Source: UBA1370 sp964515115 | GTDB lineage: Bacteria; Patescibacteriota; Microgenomatia; UBA1400; PJMF01 | DNA: 64,000 bases | Direction: 5' to 3' | Assembly (NCBI GenBank): GCA_964515115.1 | Contig: CAZESB010000001.1 | Coordinates: 62,001-126,000 of the forward strand | Shown: positions 25,744 to 34,164 of the stretch, in pieces | Numbering within the stretch: position 1 is the first letter of the stretch | Layout: each line of letters starts with the position of its first letter | Program-made: the position numbers and the translations under genes | The notes under the pieces: model-generated | The model's database searches: none | What the model saw: the letters and a program-made list of their open reading frames with translations, nothing else | Told to the model about the DNA's origin: nothing

Positions 25744-27003
25744 ATGAGCATTCAACCAGTCACTATTCGCAGTTTGATTATCGCCTTGTTGCTGGTGACG
25801 GCTGGGTTTTTTGCCGAGTACCGGTATGGTCTGGTAGAAAAATTTATCAGAGAAACGCCGGAGGCAGCGTTTTTGCAGCGACCTTCAGCCAGATCGCTGG
25901 TCACCAACACCGAAATTCCCGCTGACAAACAAAAAGATGTTTCTTTCCAAACTTTCTGGGAAGTTTGGAGTTACTTGGAGCGCGATTATTTGGAGCCTGG
26001 CGATATCAATGCCGAAAATATGGTCAATGGTGCTATTGCCGGCATGACCTCGGCGCTAGGAGATCCTTACACGGTTTATTTGCCGCCGGCAGATAACCAG
26101 CGCAGCGGCGAAGATTTGGCCGGGGCTTTTTATGGCATCGGTATTGAATTGGGCTATGTGGAAGGAATTTTGGCCGCGGTAGCCCCTCTGAGAGGAACGC
26201 CCGCTGAGACAGCTGGTATTCAGGCCGGCGACTTGATCATTAACGTCAAAGATGAAGCTAAAAGTATTGATGAAGACTCGACTCAGTGGTCGCTTAATAA
26301 GGCTGTTGACACTATTCGTGGTCCCAAAAACACGCCGATTACCCTGACTTTGGTGAGAGAAGGTGTGAATGAGCCGTTTGAGCTGACGATTCTGAGAGAC
26401 GAGATTGTGGTTGAATCAGTGGAAGTAGAGTTTGTTGAGCATGCCGGTAAGCGGGTGGCTCACATCATGCTTTCTCGATTTGGCGAGAGAACCAACGGTG
26501 AGTGGGATGCGGTAGTTAATGAAATTCTGAAAAATAGGCAAGGTCTGGATGGAATTATTTTAGACATGCGCAACAATCCGGGTGGCTTTTTTGACGGAGC
26601 GATTATTATTGCCTCTGAATTTATTGATTCTGGCGTGGTGGTGACACAAAAAGGCCAGTTTACCGAGCAAGATTACAACACCAGAGGCCGCGCCCGCCTG
26701 AGTTGGGCGCCGATAGAGGTGCTGGTCAACAAAGGCAGCGCTTCTGCTTCAGAAATTGTGGCCGGAGCCTTGCGGGACAGAAAAGACGCCAGGCTGATTG
26801 GCCAGCAGACGTTTGGCAAGGGCACGGTTCAGGATCGAAAAGAACTTTCTAATGGTGGTGGCTTACATGTCACTGTTGCTCGCTGGATGCTGCCGGGCGG
26901 AGACTGGATTCATGACAGTGGTATTCCGGTTGACATTGAAGTTGAGCAGGATTTTGAAACTGAAGTTGACGAACAGTTGCTGAAAGCGATTGAAGAATTA
27001 TGA
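25744..27003 (+). CDS. ctpA: C-terminal processing protease (S41 family)
   Basis: The 419-aa protein has an N-terminal signal anchor (SLIIALLLVTAGFFAEY), an N-terminal helical segment, a PDZ domain (about 125-220), and the S41 catalytic core with the serine in the SASASE block (332-337) and the lysine K359 in TFGKGTVQ. It cuts exported proteins at C-termini. The ATG at 25744 follows a well-formed promoter by 9 nt; a longer in-frame start at 25657 would begin upstream of that promoter. It overlaps htrA by 4 nt, so the two proteases are co-expressed. Confidence 0.95.
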   Translation: MSIQPVTIRSLIIALLLVTAGFFAEYRYGLVEKFIRETPEAAFLQRPSARSLVTNTEIPADKQKDVSFQTFWEVWSYLERDYLEPGDINAENMVNGAIAGMTSALGDPYTVYLPPADNQRSGEDLAGAFYGIGIELGYVEGILAAVAPLRGTPAETAGIQAGDLIINVKDEAKSIDEDSTQWSLNKAVDTIRGPKNTPITLTLVREGVNEPFELTILRDEIVVESVEVEFVEHAGKRVAHIMLSRFGERTNGEWDAVVNEILKNRQGLDGIILDMRNNPGGFFDGAIIIASEFIDSGVVVTQKGQFTEQDYNTRGRARLSWAPIEVLVNKGSASASEIVAGALRDRKDARLIGQQTFGKGTVQDRKELSNGGGLHVTVARWMLPGGDWIHDSGIPVDIEVEQDFETEVDEQLLKAIEEL

Positions 27004-28169
27004 ACATGCATTCAGTTCGATCTTTTATCATTGGTTTGCTGGTTTCGATTCTGTTTTTAGCCAGCTTTTTCCTGGGAGCAATAGCCGACCGAGTTTTTGT
27101 TTTAAAACCGCTGGATTTTTTGCTTAATCGGAGTGGGAGACTGGTGCAGAATCAGCAACAGCGGCCGCTGCCCAACTTGCGGGAATTACTGACAGATGAG
27201 ACTTATTTAGTGGCCACAGTGGCGGAAAATACCTCCGACTCGGTGGTGACAGTTGCTGTGAGAAGGCAAGAACAACAGCTTAATCCTTTTGGCTTTTTTG
27301 GTTTTGGCTTTGGTTTTCCCAGTGGAGAAGTGCAGGAAGTGCAGCGTGATATCGGCAGTGGTTTTGTAGTTGAGGGGAATCTGGTGGTGACCAACAAGCA
27401 CGTGGTGGCTGATGCCAGCGCCGCTTACTTGATCATTGATAATAACGACAATGAGTATCAGGTGGTGAATATTTACCGTGATCCTGCCAATGATTTGGCT
27501 ATTTTGCGAGTTGAGAATATCAACTTACCGGCTTTAACGCTCGGCGATTCAGATCAGATCAGGGTTGGTGAGCCGGCCATTGCTATTGGGACAGCACTCG
27601 GGGAGTTTCGCCATACGGTTACTTCTGGGGTGATTTCTGGTTTGGGACGAGGGATTCAGGCAGGCAGTGCTTTTAGTCAGCTCGAAACACTAGAGGGAGT
27701 GATTCAGACTGATGCTGCTATCAATCCCGGTAACTCAGGTGGGCCGCTTTTAAATGCTGTCGGAGAAGTAATTGGGGTCAATGTGGCGGTGACACAAGGA
27801 GCCGAGAATATTGGTTTTGCCATTCCGATTAATGTGGTCAAAGCTTCGCTCAATAATTTTAATGAAACCGGCCAGTTTGATCGGCCATTTTTGGGGGTGA
27901 GATATCAGCTTATTTCTGAGCAGGCAGCGGTGGCCAACGAAATTCCCCAAGGAGCTTATATTGCTGAAGTGGTGGCTGGTTCTGTGGCAGCCGAGGCAGG
28001 AATTGAGCCGGGCGATGTTTTGCTGAGTATTGATGGGGAGCGGCTGAATGAGGAGCGCGACCTGGCAGTGATAATTAACAACAAGCGGGTGGGACAGAGA
28101 GTGGAATTGGAGTATTGGTCGGAAGGGAGTCGGCTCAGGGCAACGGTGACGCTGAGGGCTTCAGAGTAG
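27000..28169 (+). CDS. htrA: Trypsin-like serine protease HtrA/DegP
   Basis: The 389-aa protein has an N-terminal membrane segment (FIIGLLVSILFLASFFLGAI), a trypsin-like domain with the triad H134 (TNKHVVADA), D165 (DPANDLAIL) and S246 (NPGNSGGPL), and a single C-terminal PDZ domain (about 300-385). The domain count matches membrane-anchored HtrA proteases with one PDZ. It should degrade or refold damaged exported proteins. Its ATG overlaps the ctpA stop (ATGA), coupling the two proteases. Confidence 0.95.
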   Translation: MNMHSVRSFIIGLLVSILFLASFFLGAIADRVFVLKPLDFLLNRSGRLVQNQQQRPLPNLRELLTDETYLVATVAENTSDSVVTVAVRRQEQQLNPFGFFGFGFGFPSGEVQEVQRDIGSGFVVEGNLVVTNKHVVADASAAYLIIDNNDNEYQVVNIYRDPANDLAILRVENINLPALTLGDSDQIRVGEPAIAIGTALGEFRHTVTSGVISGLGRGIQAGSAFSQLETLEGVIQTDAAINPGNSGGPLLNAVGEVIGVNVAVTQGAENIGFAIPINVVKASLNNFNETGQFDRPFLGVRYQLISEQAAVANEIPQGAYIAEVVAGSVAAEAGIEPGDVLLSIDGERLNEERDLAVIINNKRVGQRVELEYWSEGSRLRATVTLRASE

Positions 28170-28173
28170 AGTT

Positions 28174-29172
28174 TTACTCAGTTGTGGTGTTGACCACTTC
28201 GGCTTCGGCGTCAGTTTTTCTCAGTGCTAGAATTAGCTCGGTGAACATTTCTTCAAGAAAACCGTTAAGGATTTCCGGCAAGTTGTGCCAAGATTGTTTG
28301 GTGCGGTGGTCGGTAATCCGGTTTTGGGGGTAGTTGTAGGTGCGGATTTTTTCACTGCGGCGCGCGCGCCCAATGGCGCTGCGCGCCTTCCCAATCTTGG
28401 CCAGTCTTTTTTCTTCTTCAATTTCCCACAACTGTGAGCGCAACAGCTCCAAGGCCAGCTTGCGATTTTGTTCCTGTTTTTTCTCCTGCCTGGAAGTGAC
28501 CACAATGCCGCTCGGCAGATGAGTCAGCCGCACGGCGCTACTGGTTTTGTTAACACTTTGCCCACCAGCGCCGCTCGAACGCATAAACTGCCAATCTAAA
28601 TCTTCATCACGAATCTCTACAGCATTAACCGCCACCTCAGGCAGAACCGCCACCGAACAAGTAGAAGTATGGATCCTGCCCTGAGCCTCAGTTGCTGGCA
28701 CCCGCTGAACTCGGTGTACGCCGGACTCATATTTAAATAACTCGTAAGCCGTTACTTCAGGAATTTCCTCGGTCTGGAGTGCTGCCAGTTCCCGAGTTTT
28801 GCCTTGAACCTTAATCACCAAATCATCAATATAATGAAATTTCAGCCCTAGTTTTTCGATAAAGCGAATGTACATCCGCAAAATATCATTGGCCCAGATT
28901 TTGGCTTCATCGCCGCCGGCTCCGGGTCGCAGCTCAATAGTGCAGTTTACTTGTTGAGCATCGGCAGCCGTGCCTTCACCAGCGGCCAGATTCTGCTCAT
29001 ACTCAAGCGCCGCCTTTTCCAGCGCCGCCTTTTGGATTTTCAGCTGGGCAATCTCGCCTTCAGCCAAAGCTTTCAGCTCTTCATCGCCAGCTTGTAGCAG
29101 CACCTCAGCCTCAGTTAGTTGCTGATTAAGATGGTCGATTTGATCTTGGTAAGGATTGAACATTGAACTCAT
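28174..29172 (-). CDS. prfA: Peptide chain release factor 1
   Basis: The 332-aa protein has the GGQ motif (GAGGQSVNKT) that triggers peptide release and the PAT tripeptide in HRVQRVPATEAQGRIHTS, which is the RF1 (UAA/UAG) anticodon; RF2 would carry SPF. The N-terminal helical domain is shorter than usual. The ATG at 29172 lies 6 nt after TACAAT (29179-29184 on the minus strand), so the longer start at 29196 is not used. Its promoter falls in the gap after rpmE; both are on the minus strand. Confidence 0.95.
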   Translation of the reverse strand: MSSMFNPYQDQIDHLNQQLTEAEVLLQAGDEELKALAEGEIAQLKIQKAALEKAALEYEQNLAAGEGTAADAQQVNCTIELRPGAGGDEAKIWANDILRMYIRFIEKLGLKFHYIDDLVIKVQGKTRELAALQTEEIPEVTAYELFKYESGVHRVQRVPATEAQGRIHTSTCSVAVLPEVAVNAVEIRDEDLDWQFMRSSGAGGQSVNKTSSAVRLTHLPSGIVVTSRQEKKQEQNRKLALELLRSQLWEIEEEKRLAKIGKARSAIGRARRSEKIRTYNYPQNRITDHRTKQSWHNLPEILNGFLEEMFTELILALRKTDAEAEVVNTTTE

Positions 29173-29178
29173 AGCACT

Positions 29179-29184
29179 ATTGTA
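29179..29184 (-). promoter_or_regulatory. -10 element for prfA
   Basis: TACAAT on the minus strand, 6 nt before the prfA ATG, between rpmE and prfA. This gives prfA its own leaderless-type start. Confidence 0.5.
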
Positions 29185-29205
29185 GCAGGGCTTCAACAGG
29201 CTGAG

Positions 29206-29577
29206 CTATTCGGCTTTAGTTTGCTTAGCTTTATCCGCAGTAGGAACTTCAGTTTTGGCCTTTTCATCAGCTTTTTTAGTTTCCTGGCGCAGTTGAGTTT
29301 GTTGCTCACGCAGCAGTTCGCGGTAAGACTTAGGATCTGCAGCTTTAACCGATTTTTTGGCAGCTTTTCTTGGTTGAGCAGCGGCCATTTTCTTCTTAAA
29401 CTTGTCAACCCGTCCCTGGCGGTCAATAAACTTGACTTCACCAGTAAAAAAAGGGTGGCACTTGTTGCAGATGTCCACTTCTAGAGTCGGTTGATTTGAG
29501 CCAATCACAAAAGTATTGCCGCAACTGCAGGTTACCTGGCAGTCACTGTACCAAGTGGGATGGATACCTTTTTGCAT
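29206..29577 (-). CDS. rpmE: Ribosomal protein bL31 with long C-terminal tail
   Basis: The first 65 residues match the zinc-binding bL31: GIHPTWYSDCQVTCSCGNTFVIGS, then CNKCHPFFTGEVKFIDRQGRVDKF, with the cysteines of the zinc site present. The next 55 residues are a Lys/Ala/Glu/Gln-rich extension absent from usual bL31 (70-90 aa). It lies 33 nt upstream of prfA on the minus strand. bL31 bridges the 50S and 30S subunits; the tail function is unknown. No clear ribosome site was identified upstream of the ATG at 29577. Confidence 0.92.
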   Translation of the reverse strand: MQKGIHPTWYSDCQVTCSCGNTFVIGSNQPTLEVDICNKCHPFFTGEVKFIDRQGRVDKFKKKMAAAQPRKAAKKSVKAADPKSYRELLREQQTQLRQETKKADEKAKTEVPTADKAKQTKAE

Positions 29578-29671
29578 AATTTCTTTCTTCTATCCTGAAC
29601 AAGCAGTTATTGTACCACAAAAACTCGGGCTGTGGAGGCAAAAATTGGTAGTGGCGAGATTAGCTTTTCCC

Positions 29672-30619
29672 TCAACCGCGCAAGTAATTTTTTCTTTCTG
29701 CCACCAAAACCCCCACGAAAACTACCAGCAGCGAAACAATTTGCACCGGGTGAACACCTTCGTTCAGCATCAACATGCCCAAGGGCAGATAAATCAGCGG
29801 CTGCAAGTAATTAAAAAGGCTGGCTTCAGACGCCTCTAGCACTTCCATGGCCTTGATCAGCGCGGTGTAGCCAATAATCGAGCCAAAAGTAGCCATGTAA
29901 ATTGCTGCGGTCACCACGCTGGGTGCGACTAGATCTGTTTGAATTGCCGCGGTCAGGGTAGGGAAGGAAAAACCGGCTTCCACCCAACTCAAAATCGCAA
30001 AACTCACCAGGCCAACATAAAAACTCAAGGAACTGGCCAAAAGTTTGGGAATTTGTCGGTAATATCTCTTGGTGAGCGGGTAGTAAAAACCGTTCAAAAC
30101 CAGGCTGAAAATAACTAAAAAATTACCCAGCAGAGCAATTTCTCCCAGCGCCTCGTTTTCGGTGAAGAGCGGCACCAGCGACAGCACCAGCGTGCCCAGA
30201 AAAGCAATCGTCAAGCCCATCGACTCATTTTTCTCCAGTCTTTCCTTAAAAAGCAGCACTCCCACCAGGGTAATAAAAAGCGGCTGAGTAGTGCCAAGTA
30301 AAGAGGCCTCGATGCCGCTGGTCCGCTGCAGACCAGTGTACAAAAGCCAGAGGGTGAGGGTGGTGCCGAGCAACTCAATCAGGGTAATATGAATGATGTT
30401 CTTGATTGACGGCTTGGCTCGGTACCAAAAATAAAGCAAAATCGGCAGGCCGATAGCGGCCGCCAAGACGTAGCGGTAAAGCAAAAAGCGGTAGGGTGTA
30501 GTCACATCCAGGCCAGGTTTGACAATGATCAGCGCTGCACCCCAGGTAATAGTATTAACAATCATGAAGAGATAGGCGCCCAAACGGGATGGTGTTTTGA
30601 GTGATCGCTTTTTTGGCAT
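29672..30619 (-). CDS. EamA/DMT-family transporter
   Basis: The 315-aa protein has about ten hydrophobic segments in two halves, each with the EamA repeat pattern: AYLFMIVNTITWGAALIIVKPGL at the start, LGTTQPLFITLVGVLLFKERL ending the first half, and YLQPLIYLPLGMLMLNEGV ending the second. The family exports or takes up small metabolites; the substrate here cannot be told. It starts 13 nt after the hisS stop on the minus strand and is probably co-transcribed with it. Confidence 0.92.
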   Translation of the reverse strand: MPKKRSLKTPSRLGAYLFMIVNTITWGAALIIVKPGLDVTTPYRFLLYRYVLAAAIGLPILLYFWYRAKPSIKNIIHITLIELLGTTLTLWLLYTGLQRTSGIEASLLGTTQPLFITLVGVLLFKERLEKNESMGLTIAFLGTLVLSLVPLFTENEALGEIALLGNFLVIFSLVLNGFYYPLTKRYYRQIPKLLASSLSFYVGLVSFAILSWVEAGFSFPTLTAAIQTDLVAPSVVTAAIYMATFGSIIGYTALIKAMEVLEASEASLFNYLQPLIYLPLGMLMLNEGVHPVQIVSLLVVFVGVLVAERKNYLRG

Positions 30620-30632
30620 CTGGAGTCGGCTT

Positions 30633-31880
30633 CTACCTGGCGGATAAAACCTGGCTAATCAATTCCTCAACTGTTAATAGTTCTTGGTCGCCGGTTTGCA
30701 TATTTTTCAGGGCTACTTTTTCTGCTTCGATTTCCTGCTCGCCGACAATAGCCACAAAGGGAATTTTTTTCTGATCTGCCAGCTTAAATTGTTTGCCGAG
30801 TTTGTCCGGTTCAGGATAGATTTCTGTTTTAATACCAGCCGCGCGGAGCTTGCTAGCTAATTGCAAGGAATTTTCTGTATATTGCTCAGCAAAGAGAGTG
30901 ATTAGGAGATCGGCACTGCGGTTATTGAACTCGAGGGTTTGGAGTTGCAGGGCGGCTTCAACAGTTCTGTCAAAACCAATGCCAAAGCCAACCGCTGGCA
31001 GCCGTAGTCCGGAAAGGTTTTCTATGAGTTGATCATAACGACCACCACCACCCACAGAACCAACAGTGTATTCGGGAATTCTGGCTTCAAAAATGAGGCC
31101 AGTGTAGTAGTCCAAACCGCGAGCCAGCTTCGGGTTAAATTTGAGAGCTGATTCAGGTACACCCAGTGCTATAACATTGTTTGCAATTTCCAACAAATTG
31201 CTTGACATTTCAATGTTATTGAGAGCAATAAAAAGCTCATCAGCGGCGGCTTTGGTTAGGCCTTTGCCCATTAATTCGGCCGCAATTTCCGCCTCAGATT
31301 TTTTGTCTAATTTATCAACAGTTTGCACCAAAGAAAAGACATCAACAGTTTCATTAGCAAAGGGCGAGAGGGCGGTGAGCAGAGTTTGCCGGTCGTTGAT
31401 TTCCAACACCACCGAACTCAAACCGAGCGAACGGAAAACTTCATAAAAAACCGCCAAAATTTCCGCATCCGCTACCGGCGAGGTAGTGCCAAAAATGTCG
31501 CAGTCGCACTGGGTGAATTCGCGATAGCGGCCACGCTGTGGTTTATCTGCCCGGAAAACATTTTGAATCTGGTAACGCCGGAAAAATTTGGGTAGCTGGG
31601 ACTGATATTGGGCCAGCACTCGAGAAGACGGCACAGTCTGATCGTACCGCAAGCCAACCTTTCTCCCGCCTCTATCATCAAAAGTGTAGACTAATTTATC
31701 TGCTTCCTGGCCGTATTTGCCCAACAGCAGCTCAGCATACTCAAGAGTAGGAGTTTCTAGAGGCTCAAAGCCAAACTTTTCAAAAACCTCACTCATTTTT
31801 TTGGCCACAAAATCCCGAGCCCTTTTTTCTTCAGGAAGCAAATCGCGAAAACCTTTCAAAGTTTGTACAGTATTTTTCAT
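30633..31880 (-). CDS. hisS: Histidyl-tRNA synthetase
   Basis: The 415-aa protein is a class II HisRS: GFRDLLPEEK at the start, TLEYAELLLGKYGQE, motif 2 FRADKPQRGRYREFTQCDCDIFG, the histidine-specific LARGLDYYTGLIFEA, motif 3 GFGIGFDRTVEA, and a C-terminal anticodon-binding domain. It charges tRNA-His. On the minus strand an extended -10 (TGTTACAAT, TACAAT at 31901-31906) gives a short leader with AAAGGA before the ATG. The transporter downstream shares the operon. Confidence 0.97.
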   Translation of the reverse strand: MKNTVQTLKGFRDLLPEEKRARDFVAKKMSEVFEKFGFEPLETPTLEYAELLLGKYGQEADKLVYTFDDRGGRKVGLRYDQTVPSSRVLAQYQSQLPKFFRRYQIQNVFRADKPQRGRYREFTQCDCDIFGTTSPVADAEILAVFYEVFRSLGLSSVVLEINDRQTLLTALSPFANETVDVFSLVQTVDKLDKKSEAEIAAELMGKGLTKAAADELFIALNNIEMSSNLLEIANNVIALGVPESALKFNPKLARGLDYYTGLIFEARIPEYTVGSVGGGGRYDQLIENLSGLRLPAVGFGIGFDRTVEAALQLQTLEFNNRSADLLITLFAEQYTENSLQLASKLRAAGIKTEIYPEPDKLGKQFKLADQKKIPFVAIVGEQEIEAEKVALKNMQTGDQELLTVEELISQVLSAR

Positions 31881-31948
31881 CTTTATCCTTTAATCTAATT
31901 ATTGTAACATTTGCGGCCTTGTTTTTATGGAGCCTAAAGAGGAGGGCA

Positions 31949-32087
31949 ACAAAAAACTCCCCTAAGGGAGTGTTTTCAAATTGGCCAAGGTATATAATGT
32001 CAAGTTATATTAGGCACGGCAAACCACTCCCAGCTGATGGTTGGGATGATGGCAAACCAAGCTAATACTGTCAGTAATACAGGCCAT
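31949..32087 (-). ncRNA. Candidate small RNA with its own promoter and terminator
   Basis: On the minus strand TTGACA (32117-32122), a 17-nt spacer and CATAAT (32094-32099) form a strong promoter. About 140 nt later ACTCCC-TTAG-GGGAGT followed by T6 (around 31950-31971) is an intrinsic terminator. Between them is no open reading frame, but two GGTTTGCC repeats and a hairpin (TCCCA/TGGGA). It lies between hisS, which has a separate promoter downstream, and the MazG-like gene. I do not recognise the RNA family, so boundaries and identity are provisional. Confidence 0.5.
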
Positions 32088-32103
32088 ACTTTAATTATGA
32101 GCC

Positions 32104-32109
32104 TATAAT
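32104..32109 (+). promoter_or_regulatory. -10 element for the MazG-like gene
   Basis: TATAAT on the plus strand, 16 nt before the ATG at 32126. It overlaps the spacer of the minus-strand small-RNA promoter, so the two promoters may interfere with each other. Confidence 0.45.
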
Positions 32110-32125
32110 ATGAAAATGTCAAGTC

Positions 32126-32530
32126 ATGCCAAATAAAAAGCCGAGTGCTTCGAGTCTCAAGGAATTAACCAAACTAATCGCTGTTTTTCGCGCTGAGCGC
32201 CACTGGAAGCGTTTCCGCAATTCTAAAGAGTTAATTTTGGGTTTATTTATCGAGACGGCAGAGTTGGCGGAACACTTTCAGTACCTCGAGGGCGAAGAGT
32301 TGCAGCAGCATATTGAACTTTTTAAGGATGATATCGGTGAAGAATTGGCCGATGTTTTGTACTGGGTGCTGTTGACTGCTCACGAGCTTGAGATTGATTT
32401 GGATGAGACTTTTCGGGATAAAATGAAGAAAAATGCCTTAAAATACCCGCGGCCGGAAGGTGGTGAAGAGGGTGAAGGCAAACTGGCCCAGCGCCGCCAG
32501 AAAAAAATGATGGCCAAGCGGCAGCTGTAG
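32126..32530 (+). CDS. MazG-like nucleotide pyrophosphohydrolase
   Basis: The 134-aa protein has the all-alpha NTP-pyrophosphohydrolase pattern: ERHWKRFRNSKELILGLFIETAELAEHF with the E..E metal-binding helix, then DIGEELADVLYWVLL carrying the second acidic helix (E..D). This resembles small MazG/RS21-C6-type enzymes that clean up damaged or excess dNTPs. The C-terminal 30 residues are basic. Which nucleotide it hydrolyses is unknown, but it would complement the dUTPase. Confidence 0.88.
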   Translation: MPNKKPSASSLKELTKLIAVFRAERHWKRFRNSKELILGLFIETAELAEHFQYLEGEELQQHIELFKDDIGEELADVLYWVLLTAHELEIDLDETFRDKMKKNALKYPRPEGGEEGEGKLAQRRQKKMMAKRQL

Positions 32531-32690
32531 AGGCTTATCTATTTCCTTTTTTTTCGAGCCCCGCTTTAGGTTTTGCTTCAAGCCTGCTTATTTGGAGTTT
32601 TACTTTTTCAGTTTCTTTTTTTAAGCCTGTCTCTTTCTGCTGTTTCTTTGCAAAAAAAGATTCTACAGAATAAACAAGGGAGGTATGTCA
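32531..32690. other. Pyrimidine-rich intergenic segment
   Basis: This 160-nt stretch is T-rich and has no convincing gene, promoter or hairpin. It ends with GGGAGG (32678-32683), a ribosome site for the small gene that follows. Confidence 0.4.
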
Positions 32691-32936
32691 ATGCCAATGC
32701 AATTCTTGCAACTTGTCACAAAACATGTTAATACGAAGTATATGTTAAAAACCCAACTGCATGTTCCAGAAAAACAGCTTAATTCTGCGACTGCTTTGCT
32801 CAAGTTAAAAGCAATTGGTGAAAAAAATAATCTCCATGGTCCGAAAGATCTCTCTGAGAATATGGATGATTATTTATGGGGCAGGAAAGCCTGGCAGAGA
32901 AATAGTGGTAGTGGTAAATGCTACTGCAATTTTTAG
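32691..32936 (+). CDS. Small hypothetical protein
   Basis: The 81-aa product has no recognised domain and a Cys pair at the C-terminus (KCYCNF). The ATG at 32691 sits 7 nt after GGGAGG, an excellent ribosome site; the ATG at 32685 in the same frame is too close. The coding potential rests mainly on that site, so I give moderate confidence. It ends 56 nt before tRNA-Ala. Confidence 0.5.
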   Translation: MPMQFLQLVTKHVNTKYMLKTQLHVPEKQLNSATALLKLKAIGEKNNLHGPKDLSENMDDYLWGRKAWQRNSGSGKCYCNF

Positions 32937-32992
32937 TTTTGATAAGTTTTATAGCCAGCAAGGTTTTACTCTGGTTTCAGAGTTATAAGGAA

Positions 32993-33065
32993 GGGCCTGT
33001 AGCTCAGTTGGTAGAGCGCACGATTCGCATTCGTGAGGTCAGGGGTTCGACTCCCCTCAGGTCCA
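32993..33065 (+). tRNA. tRNA-Ala (anticodon CGC)
   Basis: A complete 73-nt cloverleaf: acceptor stem GGGCCTG/CAGGTCC with the alanine-determining G3-U70 pair, D arm, anticodon stem CACGA/TCGTG around loop TTCGCAT (anticodon CGC, codon GCG), T arm AGGGG/CCCCT with TTCGACT loop, and discriminator A. CCA is not encoded. The last 9 nt overlap the 3' end of the peptidase gene on the opposite strand. Confidence 0.96.
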
Positions 33066-34157
33066 CGTTAATTCTTCCACTTTCTTTCCCAACAAAACCG
33101 TATTTTCGTGCCGATAACCAAACTCGCCGGTCAGATAAATGCCTGGCTCAATTGTCAAAACCATGCCAGGCTGGAGCGGTGTGTCGTTCAGCCAGCTCAG
33201 AGAAGGCTGTTCATGAATAGCTAAACCCAGCCCATGCCCGGTGGTGTGAATAAAATTCGGGCCATAGCCCTGGCTAGCGATATAATTGCGCACTGCCCAG
33301 TCGAGGTCTTTGGCGCTCAGGCCGTCGCTCAGTTTGCCGCTACCAGCGTCACCAGCACTGCCACCCCCACCCAAATTGCCTAGCTTCTCCAAGGCCACTT
33401 GGTAGGCTGCCTGGACTACTTCCTCAATTTCAACAAATTTCTCAGCCGGCTGGTCGCCAAACCAAAAAGTTCGAGTCATATCGCTGCAATAGCCTTGGTA
33501 GGAAGCACCAATATCAATCACCACCGGCAAGTTTTTCTTCAGCTGAGCACCGGTAGGCTGGTGATGGGGCAGAGCGGTATGCTCGCCAAAAGCCACAATA
33601 GTAGGAAAAGCCGACGCCTCAGACCCCAGCGCTCGCAAACTTTCCTCCAGCATTTTCTTCACCTCCAGCTCAGTCATGCCTGGCTCCAGGCGTGCCATCA
33701 CCTGCTTCAGGGCCTTCACCGTCATCTGACAGGCCATTTTAATGGCAGCAATTTCATCAGCGGTTTTCACCGACCGCAAATTCCAGATCATAGTTCTATC
33801 CAGGCCAGTAATTTTTAACCCTCCAATCTCCCGTACCGCCTCCAATTCACTAACAAAAAGCGTGTTCTTATCAATCCACAACTCCCGAATTCGCTCTCTA
33901 CCACTAATTTGCAGCAGTTTTTTCTTCAAAACCTCCGGTTGGCAGCCGGGAACGGCCTCAATTCCAACCTGAGCTTGAACGGGAGAAAAATTGGCATGAA
34001 GCAGGGTGGCAGATTTTTGAGTCACCAGCAGCAGCGCCTCGCGTTCTTCAGGCACCAAAATTTCAAAATGGGCAAAATAGCGAATATCCCCAGTATTACT
34101 CAGCAACAAAGCCGTCCGAGGAGGAATTTTGGCTTGCAGTTTTTCCAGTTGGTGCAT
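33057..34157 (-). CDS. pepQ: Xaa-Pro aminopeptidase/dipeptidase (M24 family)
   Basis: The 366-aa protein has an N-terminal creatinase-like domain and a C-terminal pita-bread domain with the metal ligands in VIDIGASYQGYCSDMTRTF (two Asp), HTTGHGLGLAIHE (His), TIEPGIYL (Glu) and YRHENTVLL (Glu). It removes residues next to proline in peptides. A glycine-rich insert (LGGGGSAGDAGSG) interrupts the catalytic domain near residue 265. Its stop codon lies inside the tRNA-Ala gene on the other strand. It starts 7 nt after the 34165-34896 gene ends, so it is third in a three-gene minus-strand operon. Confidence 0.9.
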   Translation of the reverse strand: MHQLEKLQAKIPPRTALLLSNTGDIRYFAHFEILVPEEREALLLVTQKSATLLHANFSPVQAQVGIEAVPGCQPEVLKKKLLQISGRERIRELWIDKNTLFVSELEAVREIGGLKITGLDRTMIWNLRSVKTADEIAAIKMACQMTVKALKQVMARLEPGMTELEVKKMLEESLRALGSEASAFPTIVAFGEHTALPHHQPTGAQLKKNLPVVIDIGASYQGYCSDMTRTFWFGDQPAEKFVEIEEVVQAAYQVALEKLGNLGGGGSAGDAGSGKLSDGLSAKDLDWAVRNYIASQGYGPNFIHTTGHGLGLAIHEQPSLSWLNDTPLQPGMVLTIEPGIYLTGEFGYRHENTVLLGKKVEELTWT

Positions 34158-34164
34158 TGTTGGA

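Noticed and set aside
31949..32087. T-box riboswitch for hisS, because GTGGTTTGCCGTG recalls the T-box sequence
   Set aside because: The match to AGGGTGGTACCGCG is loose, there is no room for a Stem I, and hisS has its own -10 below the terminator.
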